Shown: positions 1-5,541, counted from the first letter of the stretch. The stretch: DNA of 5,564 nucleotides from Pseudomonadota bacterium (GCA_023427545.1 JAEZBF010000160.1:1-5564); one strand, 5' to 3'. Notes: generated by a model not told the origin, from the sequence alone. A program made the numbers and translations.

Positions 1-809
1 CCCGGCGCGCCGAAGAAGGTCCGCGCCGCCTCGGTCGCCTTCTGGATGCGGTCCGGCGTCGAGGGGTGCGACGACAGGAAATCATCCGCCTGCTCGGCAT
101 GCCCGGCCGAGAACTGCGCAAATCGCGCCATTGCGGTGAGGAACCGCGCCGCCGCATGCGGATCGAACCCCGCCTTGCCCGCGATCATGATGCCGGTGCG
201 GTCTGCCTCGAGTTCCTGCTGCTGGCTGAATGCCGCCAGCGAGAGCTTGGCCTTGTTGGCGCTCTGGTCGGTGTCGAGGTTGGCCCCGAACACGCCGGTG
301 ATGACCCGGTCGACGATCTGGCTGGTGTGCTCCTTGTTCGTCCGCGCCCGCGCGTGCCGCAGGATGACGTGCGCCATCTCGTGCGCCAGCACCGCGCCGA
401 GCTCGCTGCTGTCGGAGGCGAGCGCCAGGATGCCCCGCGTCACGTAGATGTAGCCGCCCGGCAGCGCGAAGGCGTTCACCTCGGAGGAATCGAGGATCGT
501 GATGGTGAATTGGGTGTTGGGCTGATCCGCAGCGGCCAGCAGCCGACCCACGATCCGCGCCAGCATGAGCTCGGCGTCGCGGTCCGAATAGACGCCGCCA
601 TAGGTCGAGATGATCCGCGGATGCTCGCGCAGCCCGATGACGGTATCGTCGGGATCGCCGGTGGTGACGACCGGCGGCGCCGGATTGCTGCCCGTCTGGG
701 TGACGGTTACGCCCGGCCCAAGGAACTGCGAGCAGCCCGCAACCACCAGCAGCAGCGCCAGCAGCGCTGCCCGCCCCACCGTCCTCACAATGGCCCTGCC
801 GCCGCTCAT
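1..809 (-). CDS. M48-family zinc metalloprotease lipoprotein, C-terminus beyond window edge
   Basis: Zinc-dependent peptidase, predicted to be a lipid-anchored envelope protein; M48 proteases of this kind degrade misfolded or surplus envelope proteins. The 269 visible residues begin with a basic n-region, a leucine/alanine-rich core and a lipobox VAGC with the lipidated cysteine at 26. An NAFALPGG motif (112-119) precedes the HEMAH zinc motif (H143, E144, H147), and the ELEAD motif supplies the third zinc ligand E199 and D203, the ExxxD pattern typical of M48. The ATG at 809 overlaps the TGA of the upstream nuclease gene by ATGA, so the pair is probably translationally coupled. The arrangement resembles COG4784 putative Zn-dependent proteases, which are longer, so about 200 residues of C-terminal domain probably lie off the window. 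All catalytic residues are present. The biological substrate cannot be told from the sequence. Confidence 0.93.
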   Translation of the reverse strand, partial: MSGGRAIVRTVGRAALLALLLVVAGCSQFLGPGVTVTQTGSNPAPPVVTTGDPDDTVIGLREHPRIISTYGGVYSDRDAELMLARIVGRLLAAADQPNTQFTITILDSSEVNAFALPGGYIYVTRGILALASDSSELGAVLAHEMAHVILRHARARTNKEHTSQIVDRVITGVFGANLDTDQSANKAKLSLAAFSQQQELEADRTGIMIAGKAGFDPHAAARFLTAMARFAQFSAGHAEQADDFLSSHPSTPDRIQKATEAARTFFGAP

Positions 810-1642
810 CGCGTCGAAAGCACCTCGATCTGCTCGGGATGGGTCACTTCGAGCCGCGGCCCGTCCCGCTCGTCCACCCAGCCCCTTACTCGGACCAAGG
901 CCCCCTCCAGCCGCACCGGATCGGTGCTGCCGAAGAGCTTCTGGGCCGCCGAATCGATCACTACGGTCAGGTCTTCCGCCCAATCGCGTCCGAAGTTGAG
1001 ATAGACGAGCCGCCCACGGCGCTCCGCCTTGAGGACCCGGCCCTCGATCAGCTCGTAGTGACCCACAAGCGGGGCGATGGTTTCGGGGCGATCCGCCCGG
1101 CGGACGCTGTAATAGGGATCGGTCCAAATGCCAAGCTTGTTCGTGCGCGCGGTATTCTCGGCCGCCAGCAGGTCTGTCACGCAGCGCCGGTTGTCGGGGA
1201 ACGAGTAGACCCGCGCCATGCCCTTGGCGACCATCTGCTGCTGCACCCAGGTCTCGGACGAGCCGATGACGAACAACTGTCCCAGCGTACGGCCGTAGCG
1301 GTCCATCCGCTCGCCGCCGTAGCGCACCTCCACCTGCTTGCCCTGCGTCATTTTTTCGAGCGCCGCTTTGGCCTCGTCGGCCTTGGGCCAGGTGGGAAAG
1401 CCCTCGCGCCCCAGCGGCAGCTTGGGAGCCTGGATGCCGATCAGCCTCACCACAAGGCCATTGTCGAGCAGCAGCGTATCCCCGTCCGTAACGCTGGTGA
1501 CAACGCCTCGGGGACCCGCGAGCAGGCCCTCGCAGCCCCTCGCGTCGAGCGGCATGGCGACGATCACCGCCAGTGCGGCAAGCGTTGGAAGGCTGATGTG
1601 GCTCAAGCGGCAGCCCCGGCGGGTACGCGGCAGAACATGCAT
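806..1642 (-). CDS. Secreted SNase-like (thermonuclease family) protein with altered active site
   Basis: A 278-residue protein with an N-terminal signal sequence (basic RTRR region, hydrophobic core about residues 18-32), so it probably acts outside the cytoplasm. Residues 47-174 form a staphylococcal nuclease fold: DGDT at 53-56, RLIGI at 66-70, RYGR at 115-118 and LGIW at 170-173. Compared with S. aureus nuclease, R35 and R87 (here R66, R118) and metal ligand D21 (D55) are kept. The usual D-T/A-P-E block reads QAPK (71-74), so the second metal ligand is Q and the catalytic Glu43 position is K74. A C-terminal extension (about 193-276), rich in beta-type sequence with GRVLK and VRVRGW, looks OB-like. 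It is the first gene of a minus-strand pair with the M48 protease. No convincing ribosome site precedes the ATG; a TTG at 1606 is an alternative start but would lose the basic n-region. The fold is clear; nuclease activity is uncertain. Confidence 0.88.
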   Translation of the reverse strand: MHVLPRTRRGCRLSHISLPTLAALAVIVAMPLDARGCEGLLAGPRGVVTSVTDGDTLLLDNGLVVRLIGIQAPKLPLGREGFPTWPKADEAKAALEKMTQGKQVEVRYGGERMDRYGRTLGQLFVIGSSETWVQQQMVAKGMARVYSFPDNRRCVTDLLAAENTARTNKLGIWTDPYYSVRRADRPETIAPLVGHYELIEGRVLKAERRGRLVYLNFGRDWAEDLTVVIDSAAQKLFGSTDPVRLEGALVRVRGWVDERDGPRLEVTHPEQIEVLSTR

Positions 1643-1755
1643 GAAAATGCGGCGAAATTCACGTGAGCCGCCAGCCCAAAATACTTCGCCAAGCCCCGCA
1701 TTTGCGGAGGAATTGGTTTCAACCCGCCAAGGCTTTTGCTAAGCAGCACGGCGGC

Positions 1756-1832
1756 GGTCCCGTAGCTCAGCAGGATAAAGCACAGGATTCCTAATCGTGG
1801 GGTCGCGCGTTCGAATCGCGCCGGGGCCACCA
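1756..1832 (+). tRNA. tRNA-Arg (anticodon CCT), with two stem mismatches
   Basis: A full cloverleaf can be drawn over 77 bases with an encoded CCA end. The acceptor stem pairs 1756-1762 with 1822-1828 (one G-T wobble at pair 3-70), the discriminator is A1829 and CCA is 1830-1832. The D stem is GCTC (1765-1768) against AAGC (1778-1781), leaving C13 opposite A22. The anticodon stem is CAGGA (1783-1787) against TCGTG (1795-1799), leaving G29 opposite G41. The anticodon loop is TTCCTAA with anticodon CCT at 1790-1792, which would read the rare arginine codon AGG. The T arm is perfect: GCGCG, loop TTCGAAT, CGCGC. The gene may be functional or a slightly decayed copy. It lies just upstream of the CAP-like lipoprotein gene on the same strand. 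Confidence 0.85.
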
Positions 1833-1852
1833 CTCCCCACTCATCTGCGGCC

Positions 1853-1858
1853 AAGGAG
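1853..1858 (+). promoter_or_regulatory. Ribosome binding site AAGGAG of the CAP-like lipoprotein gene
   Basis: A strong AAGGAG lies six bases before the ATG at 1865. It fixes the start and confirms that reading begins 32 bases after the tRNA CCA end. Confidence 0.8.
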
Positions 1859-1864
1859 TGCCAT

Positions 1865-2353
1865 ATGCGTTTTGCCCCCCTGCGAGTCACCCTCCACGTG
1901 GCGGCTGCTGCCCTCCTCGGCATCGCGCTCGGGGCCTGTTCGATGATGGCCGGCGGCGGCGGCGGTGGCGGCGCGCTCTCCCCTGGCCTTACCCAGCGCA
2001 TGGACCAGCAGGGCGTCATCCTCAACACCGCCGAAGCCCTGGGCCTCGTCAACCAGTTCCGGGCCGCGACCGGTGCCGGCACTCTCGTCATCGACGAGAG
2101 CCTCAACGCCTCCGCGCAGGCGCTCGTCGCCCAGTACATCTCGACCGGCAACCCGCCGCGGCAGCCGCTCGGCACCGTCATGCGCACCAGCGCCGGTTAC
2201 CCGACCTTCGCCGAAACGTTCTCGGGCTGGCGCAACAGCCCGGCCGACGCCAGGGCCCTCGCCGACAAGTCGGTGCGGCGCGCCGGCCTCGCAACACGCT
2301 ACAGCGCCAATTCCGGCTACGGCGTCTACTGGGTCCTGCTACTTGCCCCCTGA
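1865..2353 (+). CDS. Small CAP-like (SCP/PR-1 type) domain lipoprotein, histidine-free
   Basis: A 162-residue predicted lipoprotein: signal with hydrophobic core 12-23, lipobox LGAC with the lipidated cysteine at 25, then a flexible run of seven glycines (30-36). The rest reads like a compact CAP domain: a first helix with LVNQFRAATG, a G-x-L-x-x-D-x-x-L-N-x-x-A-Q pattern, a GWRNSPADARAL segment in the place of the family W-x-x-SPGHR-x-x-L motif, and an end GVYWVLLLA matching the last CAP strand. The mature part contains no histidine, so the conserved CAP cavity histidines are absent. CAP proteins have diverse, often unknown roles; here an envelope structural or binding role is only a guess. 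The next gene, TusA-type, overlaps its last 11 bases in another frame. No terminator is visible between the tRNA and this gene. Confidence 0.8.
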   Translation: MRFAPLRVTLHVAAAALLGIALGACSMMAGGGGGGGALSPGLTQRMDQQGVILNTAEALGLVNQFRAATGAGTLVIDESLNASAQALVAQYISTGNPPRQPLGTVMRTSAGYPTFAETFSGWRNSPADARALADKSVRRAGLATRYSANSGYGVYWVLLLAP

Positions 2354-2573
2354 GCGAATCACCATCGATGCGCGGGGGCTCAAGTGCCCGCTGCCGGTGC
2401 TGAAGATGGAGAAGACGATGGCCGGGCTGCTGCCGGGCGCCGCACTCCTCGTCCTTGCCACCGATCCAATGGCCAAGATCGATATCCCGCTCTACTGCCA
2501 GCAGAACGGGCATGACTGCGCGGTCGAAGTGGAGGACGGCACCCTCCGCTTCGCGATCGTCAAGAACGGCTGA
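2343..2573 (+). CDS. tusA: TusA-family sulfurtransferase (sulfur carrier), TTG start
   Basis: A 76-residue protein of the TusA/SirA/YeeD type, which relays persulfide sulfur on a single active cysteine in the cytoplasm, for example toward tRNA thiolation or cofactor synthesis. It shows the family opening IDARGLKCPLP, with the CPxP motif and active cysteine at 15, followed by a helix (VLKMEKTMAGL) and the ATDPMAKIDIP and VEVEDGTLRFAI strands expected of the small two-layer fold. Length is normal for the family. No ATG or GTG exists in frame ahead of the cysteine at a sensible distance; TTG at 2343 gives the best N-terminus and overlaps the lipoprotein stop by 11 bases, suggesting coupled translation, although no clear ribosome site is seen. 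Its TGA abuts the stop of the convergent carboxypeptidase gene. The exact branch (true TusA versus YeeD/YedF-like) cannot be settled by eye. Confidence 0.87.
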   Translation: MPPERITIDARGLKCPLPVLKMEKTMAGLLPGAALLVLATDPMAKIDIPLYCQQNGHDCAVEVEDGTLRFAIVKNG

Positions 2574-3665
2574 TTACTGGTCGGCCGCTGCGGTGCCGAT
2601 CGGCGCAAAGCTCGGGCGTGGTCGCGGCAGCGGGATGCCCTCGATGCCGAGGTCCGTGGCGTTGTACACCGCGCCCTCGATCTCGTCGGTCAGGTAGCTC
2701 GGCTTGCCCTTGAGCCCCATCGGGAACTCGGCGTTGCGCTGCGCCACGTAGGTCTTGGCCTTCTTGCCGCAGATCAGCGGCCGCATGTCGACCGGCTCGG
2801 CGTCGGCATTGTCGAGGGCAACCACGCTCTGGCCCGTTCCCTTCGCCGCGCCGGAGAGCCCGCGCAGGATCACCTGCGCGGCCATTTCGTTGCGCTCGCG
2901 TGCCGACGAGCCTCCCAGCACCACCGCCAGCAGCGAGCGCCCCTCGCGCTCGACCGTCGCGACGATGTTGAGCCCGGATGCGCAGACATAGCCGGTCTTC
3001 ATGCCGGTCGTGCCCGCAAAGTGGGTTAGCAGCCCGTTGTTGGTCTTCATCACCCGCTTGTTGAGCGTGACCGCTTCTGTGCCGAAGATCGGCAGGTACT
3101 GCGGGAAATCCCGGCGGATATAGAGCGCCAGCACCGCGAGATCGCGCGCCGAGGTCACCTGCTTATCGTGGTGCAGACCGTTGGCATTGACGTAGTGGGT
3201 CGCGGTCAAGCCCATGGCCTTGGCCATGTCGTTCATCTCTTTGACGAACTTCTCCTCGCTGCCCGAGACCGTCTCGGCGACGGCAACGGCCATGTCGTTC
3301 GCGGACTGCACCAGCATGATGTAAAGCGCGTCCTGCAGCGTTACCGTCTCGCCGACCGCTAGCCCGGACTTGCTGGGTGCCTGATTCCAGGCGTGCTTGG
3401 AGATCTTCACCTTGCTGTCGAGGCCGACGCGGCCGGCGCCGATCGCCGCGAACGCGACATAGGCGGTCATCATCTTGGTCAGCGACGCAGGGTGCCACGG
3501 CTGGCCGGCATCCTCGGCGTAAAGCACCTCGGTGGTCTGGGCATCGACGAGAAGGACTGGGTTGGCGTCGGCGGCGCCGGAAACTGAAAACGCGCAGCAG
3601 CTCAGCGCGATGACAAGGAAGAGGCGCTGGACGAACTGCACGAGCGGGGCAACTCCGGCGGACAA
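2574..3665 (-). CDS. D-alanyl-D-alanine carboxypeptidase, peptidase S11 (PBP5/6 type)
   Basis: A secreted low-molecular-weight penicillin-binding protein that removes the terminal D-Ala from peptidoglycan pentapeptides in the periplasm. The 363 residues start with a signal peptide (hydrophobic core 15-28, likely cut near SGAADA). All three active-site motifs are present in order: SLTK (S61 nucleophile, K64), SAN (121-123) and KTG (223-225). The C-terminal part (about 265-345) is the usual small domain, ending in a proline-rich tail (PLPRPRPSFAP) rather than an obvious amphipathic membrane anchor. The longest frame starts at TTG 3665 without a ribosome site; a GTG at 3641 with GGAG 11 bases upstream gives an equally good signal peptide and may be the true start. 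The family is annotated dacA, dacC or dacF in relatives and the choice is not resolvable here. It is divergent from the small secreted protein gene and convergent with the TusA gene. Confidence 0.95.
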   Translation of the reverse strand: MSAGVAPLVQFVQRLFLVIALSCCAFSVSGAADANPVLLVDAQTTEVLYAEDAGQPWHPASLTKMMTAYVAFAAIGAGRVGLDSKVKISKHAWNQAPSKSGLAVGETVTLQDALYIMLVQSANDMAVAVAETVSGSEEKFVKEMNDMAKAMGLTATHYVNANGLHHDKQVTSARDLAVLALYIRRDFPQYLPIFGTEAVTLNKRVMKTNNGLLTHFAGTTGMKTGYVCASGLNIVATVEREGRSLLAVVLGGSSARERNEMAAQVILRGLSGAAKGTGQSVVALDNADAEPVDMRPLICGKKAKTYVAQRNAEFPMGLKGKPSYLTDEIEGAVYNATDLGIEGIPLPRPRPSFAPIGTAAADQ

Positions 3666-3755
3666 GAAAGTAAGTGGCGCTTGGTCTTAACAGCGCTGCC
3701 TTGCTCGCTCAACAATAGCCGGGCAAGGTTGCGCGGTTGTGAAGAAGGAAATCCG
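3666..3755. promoter_or_regulatory. Divergent intergenic region between carboxypeptidase and secreted-protein genes
   Basis: These 90 bases must hold promoters for both directions. On the minus strand a weak pair TTGTTG, 17 bases, TGTTAA can be read; on the plus strand no box stands out. A 6-base inverted repeat, CCTTGC (3699-3704) and GCAAGG (3723-3728) with an 18-base spacer, sits in the middle and could be an operator, but arms this short may arise by chance. Confidence 0.4.
3745..3749 (+). promoter_or_regulatory. Ribosome binding site AAGGA of the small secreted protein gene
   Basis: AAGGA sits six bases before the ATG at 3756 and decides the start. A longer frame opens at TTG 3681 but would place 25 residues in front of a complete signal peptide. 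Confidence 0.7.
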
Positions 3756-4232
3756 ATGCCTCGCGTCCTGCTGCCCCTGCTCGTTGTGATCGGGGCACTA
3801 TCGGCTGCGCCCGCAAGAGCGGTATGCGTCTTCGATCCGGCCTTCTTCTCCCTCGAGAACTATCAGGAGACGCCCTTCGTCGACTGGGTCGTCTGGCGCG
3901 CTGAGGACAAGACCGCCGGCATCGTCATGCGCAACGGCGACGCCATTTCGGTCCAGCACTGGGCCTGCGAGGAGCTCGGTCTCTCCGCCACCATGATTGT
4001 CAGGCCAGCCGTGAAGACGCCCGAGGCGCAACAGAAGAAGCTGATGGAGTTGGCCGACGTCGTGCTGCAGAAACCCCAGCGGGACGACCTCGCTGCCAAT
4101 CTCCTCGCGACCGCCTGGTCGCCCGACACCGTCCACGATATCGCAGGTCCAATCACCCGGCCGGAGTTCAGCTACGCCTACCGCCAGATGGGCGACTACG
4201 ACCTGGTAGAGCTCCGCTACGCCTACAACTAG
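3756..4232 (+). CDS. Small secreted protein of unknown function with two cysteines
   Basis: I do not recognise a family. The 158-residue product has a classic Sec signal peptide: MPRV start, hydrophobic core 4-15, and an A-R-A site giving cleavage after residue 22, so it should be periplasmic or secreted. The mature part is about 136 residues and aromatic-rich (FVDWVVW at 41-47, HWACEE at 68-73, FSYAYR near the end). It has exactly two cysteines, C24 at the new N-terminus and C71, which could form a disulfide. A mixed helical middle (TPEAQQKKLMELADVV) separates two beta-like ends. There is no lipobox, membrane segment or catalytic motif. It is transcribed away from the carboxypeptidase gene and ends only eight bases before the -35 box of the next gene, with no terminator hairpin seen. 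Coding is supported by the ribosome site, signal peptide and natural protein composition. Confidence 0.8.
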   Translation: MPRVLLPLLVVIGALSAAPARAVCVFDPAFFSLENYQETPFVDWVVWRAEDKTAGIVMRNGDAISVQHWACEELGLSATMIVRPAVKTPEAQQKKLMELADVVLQKPQRDDLAANLLATAWSPDTVHDIAGPITRPEFSYAYRQMGDYDLVELRYAYN

Positions 4233-4239
4233 GCCCGAC

Positions 4240-4276
4240 TAGGCACAAACGGTAACCGTGACTATATTGGGAACCG
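4240..4276 (+). promoter_or_regulatory. Predicted promoter and operator of the HxlR-type regulator gene
   Basis: A -35-like TAGGCA (4240-4245, four of six consensus bases), a 17-base spacer and a -10 box TATATT (4263-4268, five of six) place transcription start near 4275, about 25 bases before the ATG. Within the spacer lies a perfect palindrome ACGGT-A-ACCGT (4249-4259). A related block GGGAACCG (4269-4276) follows 18 bases after GGTAACCG (4251-4258), overlapping the expected start point. ACTAGGC also occurs twice ten bases apart (4228-4234, 4238-4244). This layout suits repression by blocking RNA polymerase, probably autoregulation by the HxlR protein. The boxes and repeats are seen; their use is inferred. 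Confidence 0.55.
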
Positions 4277-4299
4277 GAACCCTCTCACGGACGACTGCA

Positions 4300-4716
4300 A
4301 TGAGCGAACCCAATCCGGCCGACCGCCAGACCTGCGGCGCAATGGCCGACATCCTCAACCGCATCGGCGACAAGTGGAGCGTCATGATCGTGGGCCGCCT
4401 CACCGGCCGCACCATGCGGTTCAACGAGCTGCGCCACAACATCGGCGGCATCTCCCAGCGCATGCTGACCCTGACCTTGCGCAACCTTGAGCGCGATGGC
4501 CTGGTCACGCGTACCGTCTACCCCGAGATCCCGCCGCGCGTTGAATACGAGCTGACCCAGCTCGGCCGCACCCTCACCGAGCCGCTGAATGCTTTGTGGA
4601 ACTGGGCAGAAGCGCACCAGCACGAGGTCAACCGCTCGCGTGAGGCCTACGACGCGCGCAACACGCCGCAGCCGAGCGCCGCCGCCCCGCTGCGCTACGC
4701 CGGCGCCGCGCGCTGA
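4300..4716 (+). CDS. HxlR-family winged-helix transcriptional regulator
   Basis: A DNA-binding regulator of 138 residues, normal for the family; HxlR proteins act as dimers and often respond to electrophiles, quinones or oxidants through a conserved N-terminal cysteine. That cysteine is present at residue 12, followed by the hallmark LNRIGDKWSVMIVGRL (19-34). Then come FNELRHNIGGIS, the recognition helix (about 51-66, ISQRMLTLTLRNLERD) and the wing (70-86, with YPEIPPRVEYELT). A final helix (LTEPLNALWNWAEAH) serves dimerisation, and the tail is alanine/proline-rich. ATG 4300 is chosen over GTG 4258 because the latter lies upstream of the predicted -10 box; the ribosome site is weak (ACGGA, eight bases away). 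Its TGA is directly followed by the ATG of the acetyltransferase gene, so the two form an operon and the enzyme is the likely co-regulated partner. Confidence 0.93.
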   Translation: MSEPNPADRQTCGAMADILNRIGDKWSVMIVGRLTGRTMRFNELRHNIGGISQRMLTLTLRNLERDGLVTRTVYPEIPPRVEYELTQLGRTLTEPLNALWNWAEAHQHEVNRSREAYDARNTPQPSAAAPLRYAGAAR

Positions 4717-5541
4717 ATGCCGGCTGCCCCGCACACGCGGAGCAGCCTTCGCGCCGATCTCGAACGTCTCGGCCTGGGAACGGGTGACGCGGTGCTGGTC
4801 CACGCCGCCCTCCGCAGCCTCGGCCCCATCCTAGGCGGCCACGATGAGCTGATCGGTGCCCTGCGCGACGTCCTCGGTCCGGACGGCACCCTCCTCGCCT
4901 ACACCGACTGGCAGGGCGAAGATGGCGCCAACGCCGGTGCGAGCCGCGAATCCGACCTCCGCCCACATCTCCCGCCGTTCGATCCGCTGACCTCGCGCGC
5001 CACCCACGACAACGGCGCCTTCCCCGAACTGGTGCGGACCACCCCCGGCGCTCTCCGCAGCGGCAATCCCGGCGCCTCGATGGTGGCGCTCGGCGGCCGC
5101 GCCGCGTGGTTCGTCGCCGACCACGCACTCGATTACGGCTATGGCCCGCAGTCGCCGCTCGGAAAGCTCGTCGAGGCCGATGGCAAGACGCTCCTGCTCG
5201 GCGCGCCGCGCGACACCATGACCCTGCTCCACCACGCCGAGCACCTCGCCGAAATCCCTGGCAAGCGCATCCGCCGCTACGAGGCGCCGCTGCTCGTCGA
5301 TGGCCAGACCGTCTGGCGCTGGTTCGAGGAGTTCGACACCAGCGATCCCGTGGTCGAGGGCCTGTCCGATGACTACTTCGCCGACATCGTCACCGCATTC
5401 CTCGCGAGCGGTGCCGGCAGCGAAGGCAAGGTGGGCAACGCGGACTGCGTGCTCGTCGAGGCTCGCCCTGTCGTGCGTTTCGCGGTCGACTGGCTGGAAC
5501 GCCGTTCCCCCGGACCTCGTGGTTCGACAGGCTCACCATGA
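4717..5541 (+). CDS. AAC(3)-family aminoglycoside N(3)-acetyltransferase
   Basis: A cytoplasmic enzyme that by family transfers acetyl from acetyl-CoA to the 3-amino group of aminoglycosides. The 274 residues carry the family landmarks in order: VHAALRSLG with GG (28-41), DVLGPDGTLLAYTDW (51-65), PFDP (87-90), PG-x-x-RS-x-x-P (110-118), GYGPQSPLGKL (141-151), LLLGAP (159-164) and the active-site region TLLHHAE (169-175) followed by EIPGKR. The C-terminal part (GKVGNADCVLVEA, then FAVDWLERR) resembles my memory of AAC(3)-IV more than of AAC(3)-II, a low-certainty placement. The ATG follows the regulator's stop with no gap and no separate ribosome site, so translation probably re-initiates. The last roughly nine codons (PRGSTGSP and stop) lie in a REP-like hairpin, so the natural C-terminus was probably near LERR. 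Whether it modifies drugs or a natural substrate is unknown. Confidence 0.92.
   Translation: MPAAPHTRSSLRADLERLGLGTGDAVLVHAALRSLGPILGGHDELIGALRDVLGPDGTLLAYTDWQGEDGANAGASRESDLRPHLPPFDPLTSRATHDNGAFPELVRTTPGALRSGNPGASMVALGGRAAWFVADHALDYGYGPQSPLGKLVEADGKTLLLGAPRDTMTLLHHAEHLAEIPGKRIRRYEAPLLVDGQTVWRWFEEFDTSDPVVEGLSDDYFADIVTAFLASGAGSEGKVGNADCVLVEARPVVRFAVDWLERRSPGPRGSTGSP

Noticed and set aside
66..1004. Long plus-strand frame of 312 codons opposite the protease and nuclease genes
   Set aside because: It is arginine/histidine-rich with no domain pattern and lies antisense to two genes with clear motifs; it is a typical high-GC shadow.
839..1666. Plus-strand frame of 275 codons across the nuclease gene
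   Set aside because: It mirrors the SNase coding strand codon for codon and shows no motif, signal or ribosome site.
1696..1707. Short palindrome CCGCA-TT-TGCGG upstream of the tRNA
   Set aside because: A two-base loop and five-base arms with no T-tract; neither a terminator nor a clear operator, and easily chance in GC-rich DNA.
1961..1975. GGC repeat in the lipoprotein gene as a phase-variable tract
   Set aside because: The unit is three bases and is interrupted by GGT, so slippage would alter linker length only and not switch the frame.
1603..2187. Minus-strand frame of 194 codons spanning the tRNA and the lipoprotein gene
   Set aside because: It runs through the antisense of a tRNA and of a well-supported lipoprotein; composition is unnatural.
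3681..3755. N-terminal extension of the small secreted protein from TTG 3681
   Set aside because: It would bury a complete signal peptide 25 residues in; the ribosome site and ATG at 3756 are far better.
4258..4299. GTG 4258 as start of the HxlR regulator
   Set aside because: It lies before the predicted -10 box and adds residues not usual in the family; the ATG at 4300 fits family length.
4285..4803. Minus-strand frame of 172 codons opposite the HxlR gene
   Set aside because: Antisense shadow of a gene with complete winged-helix features.
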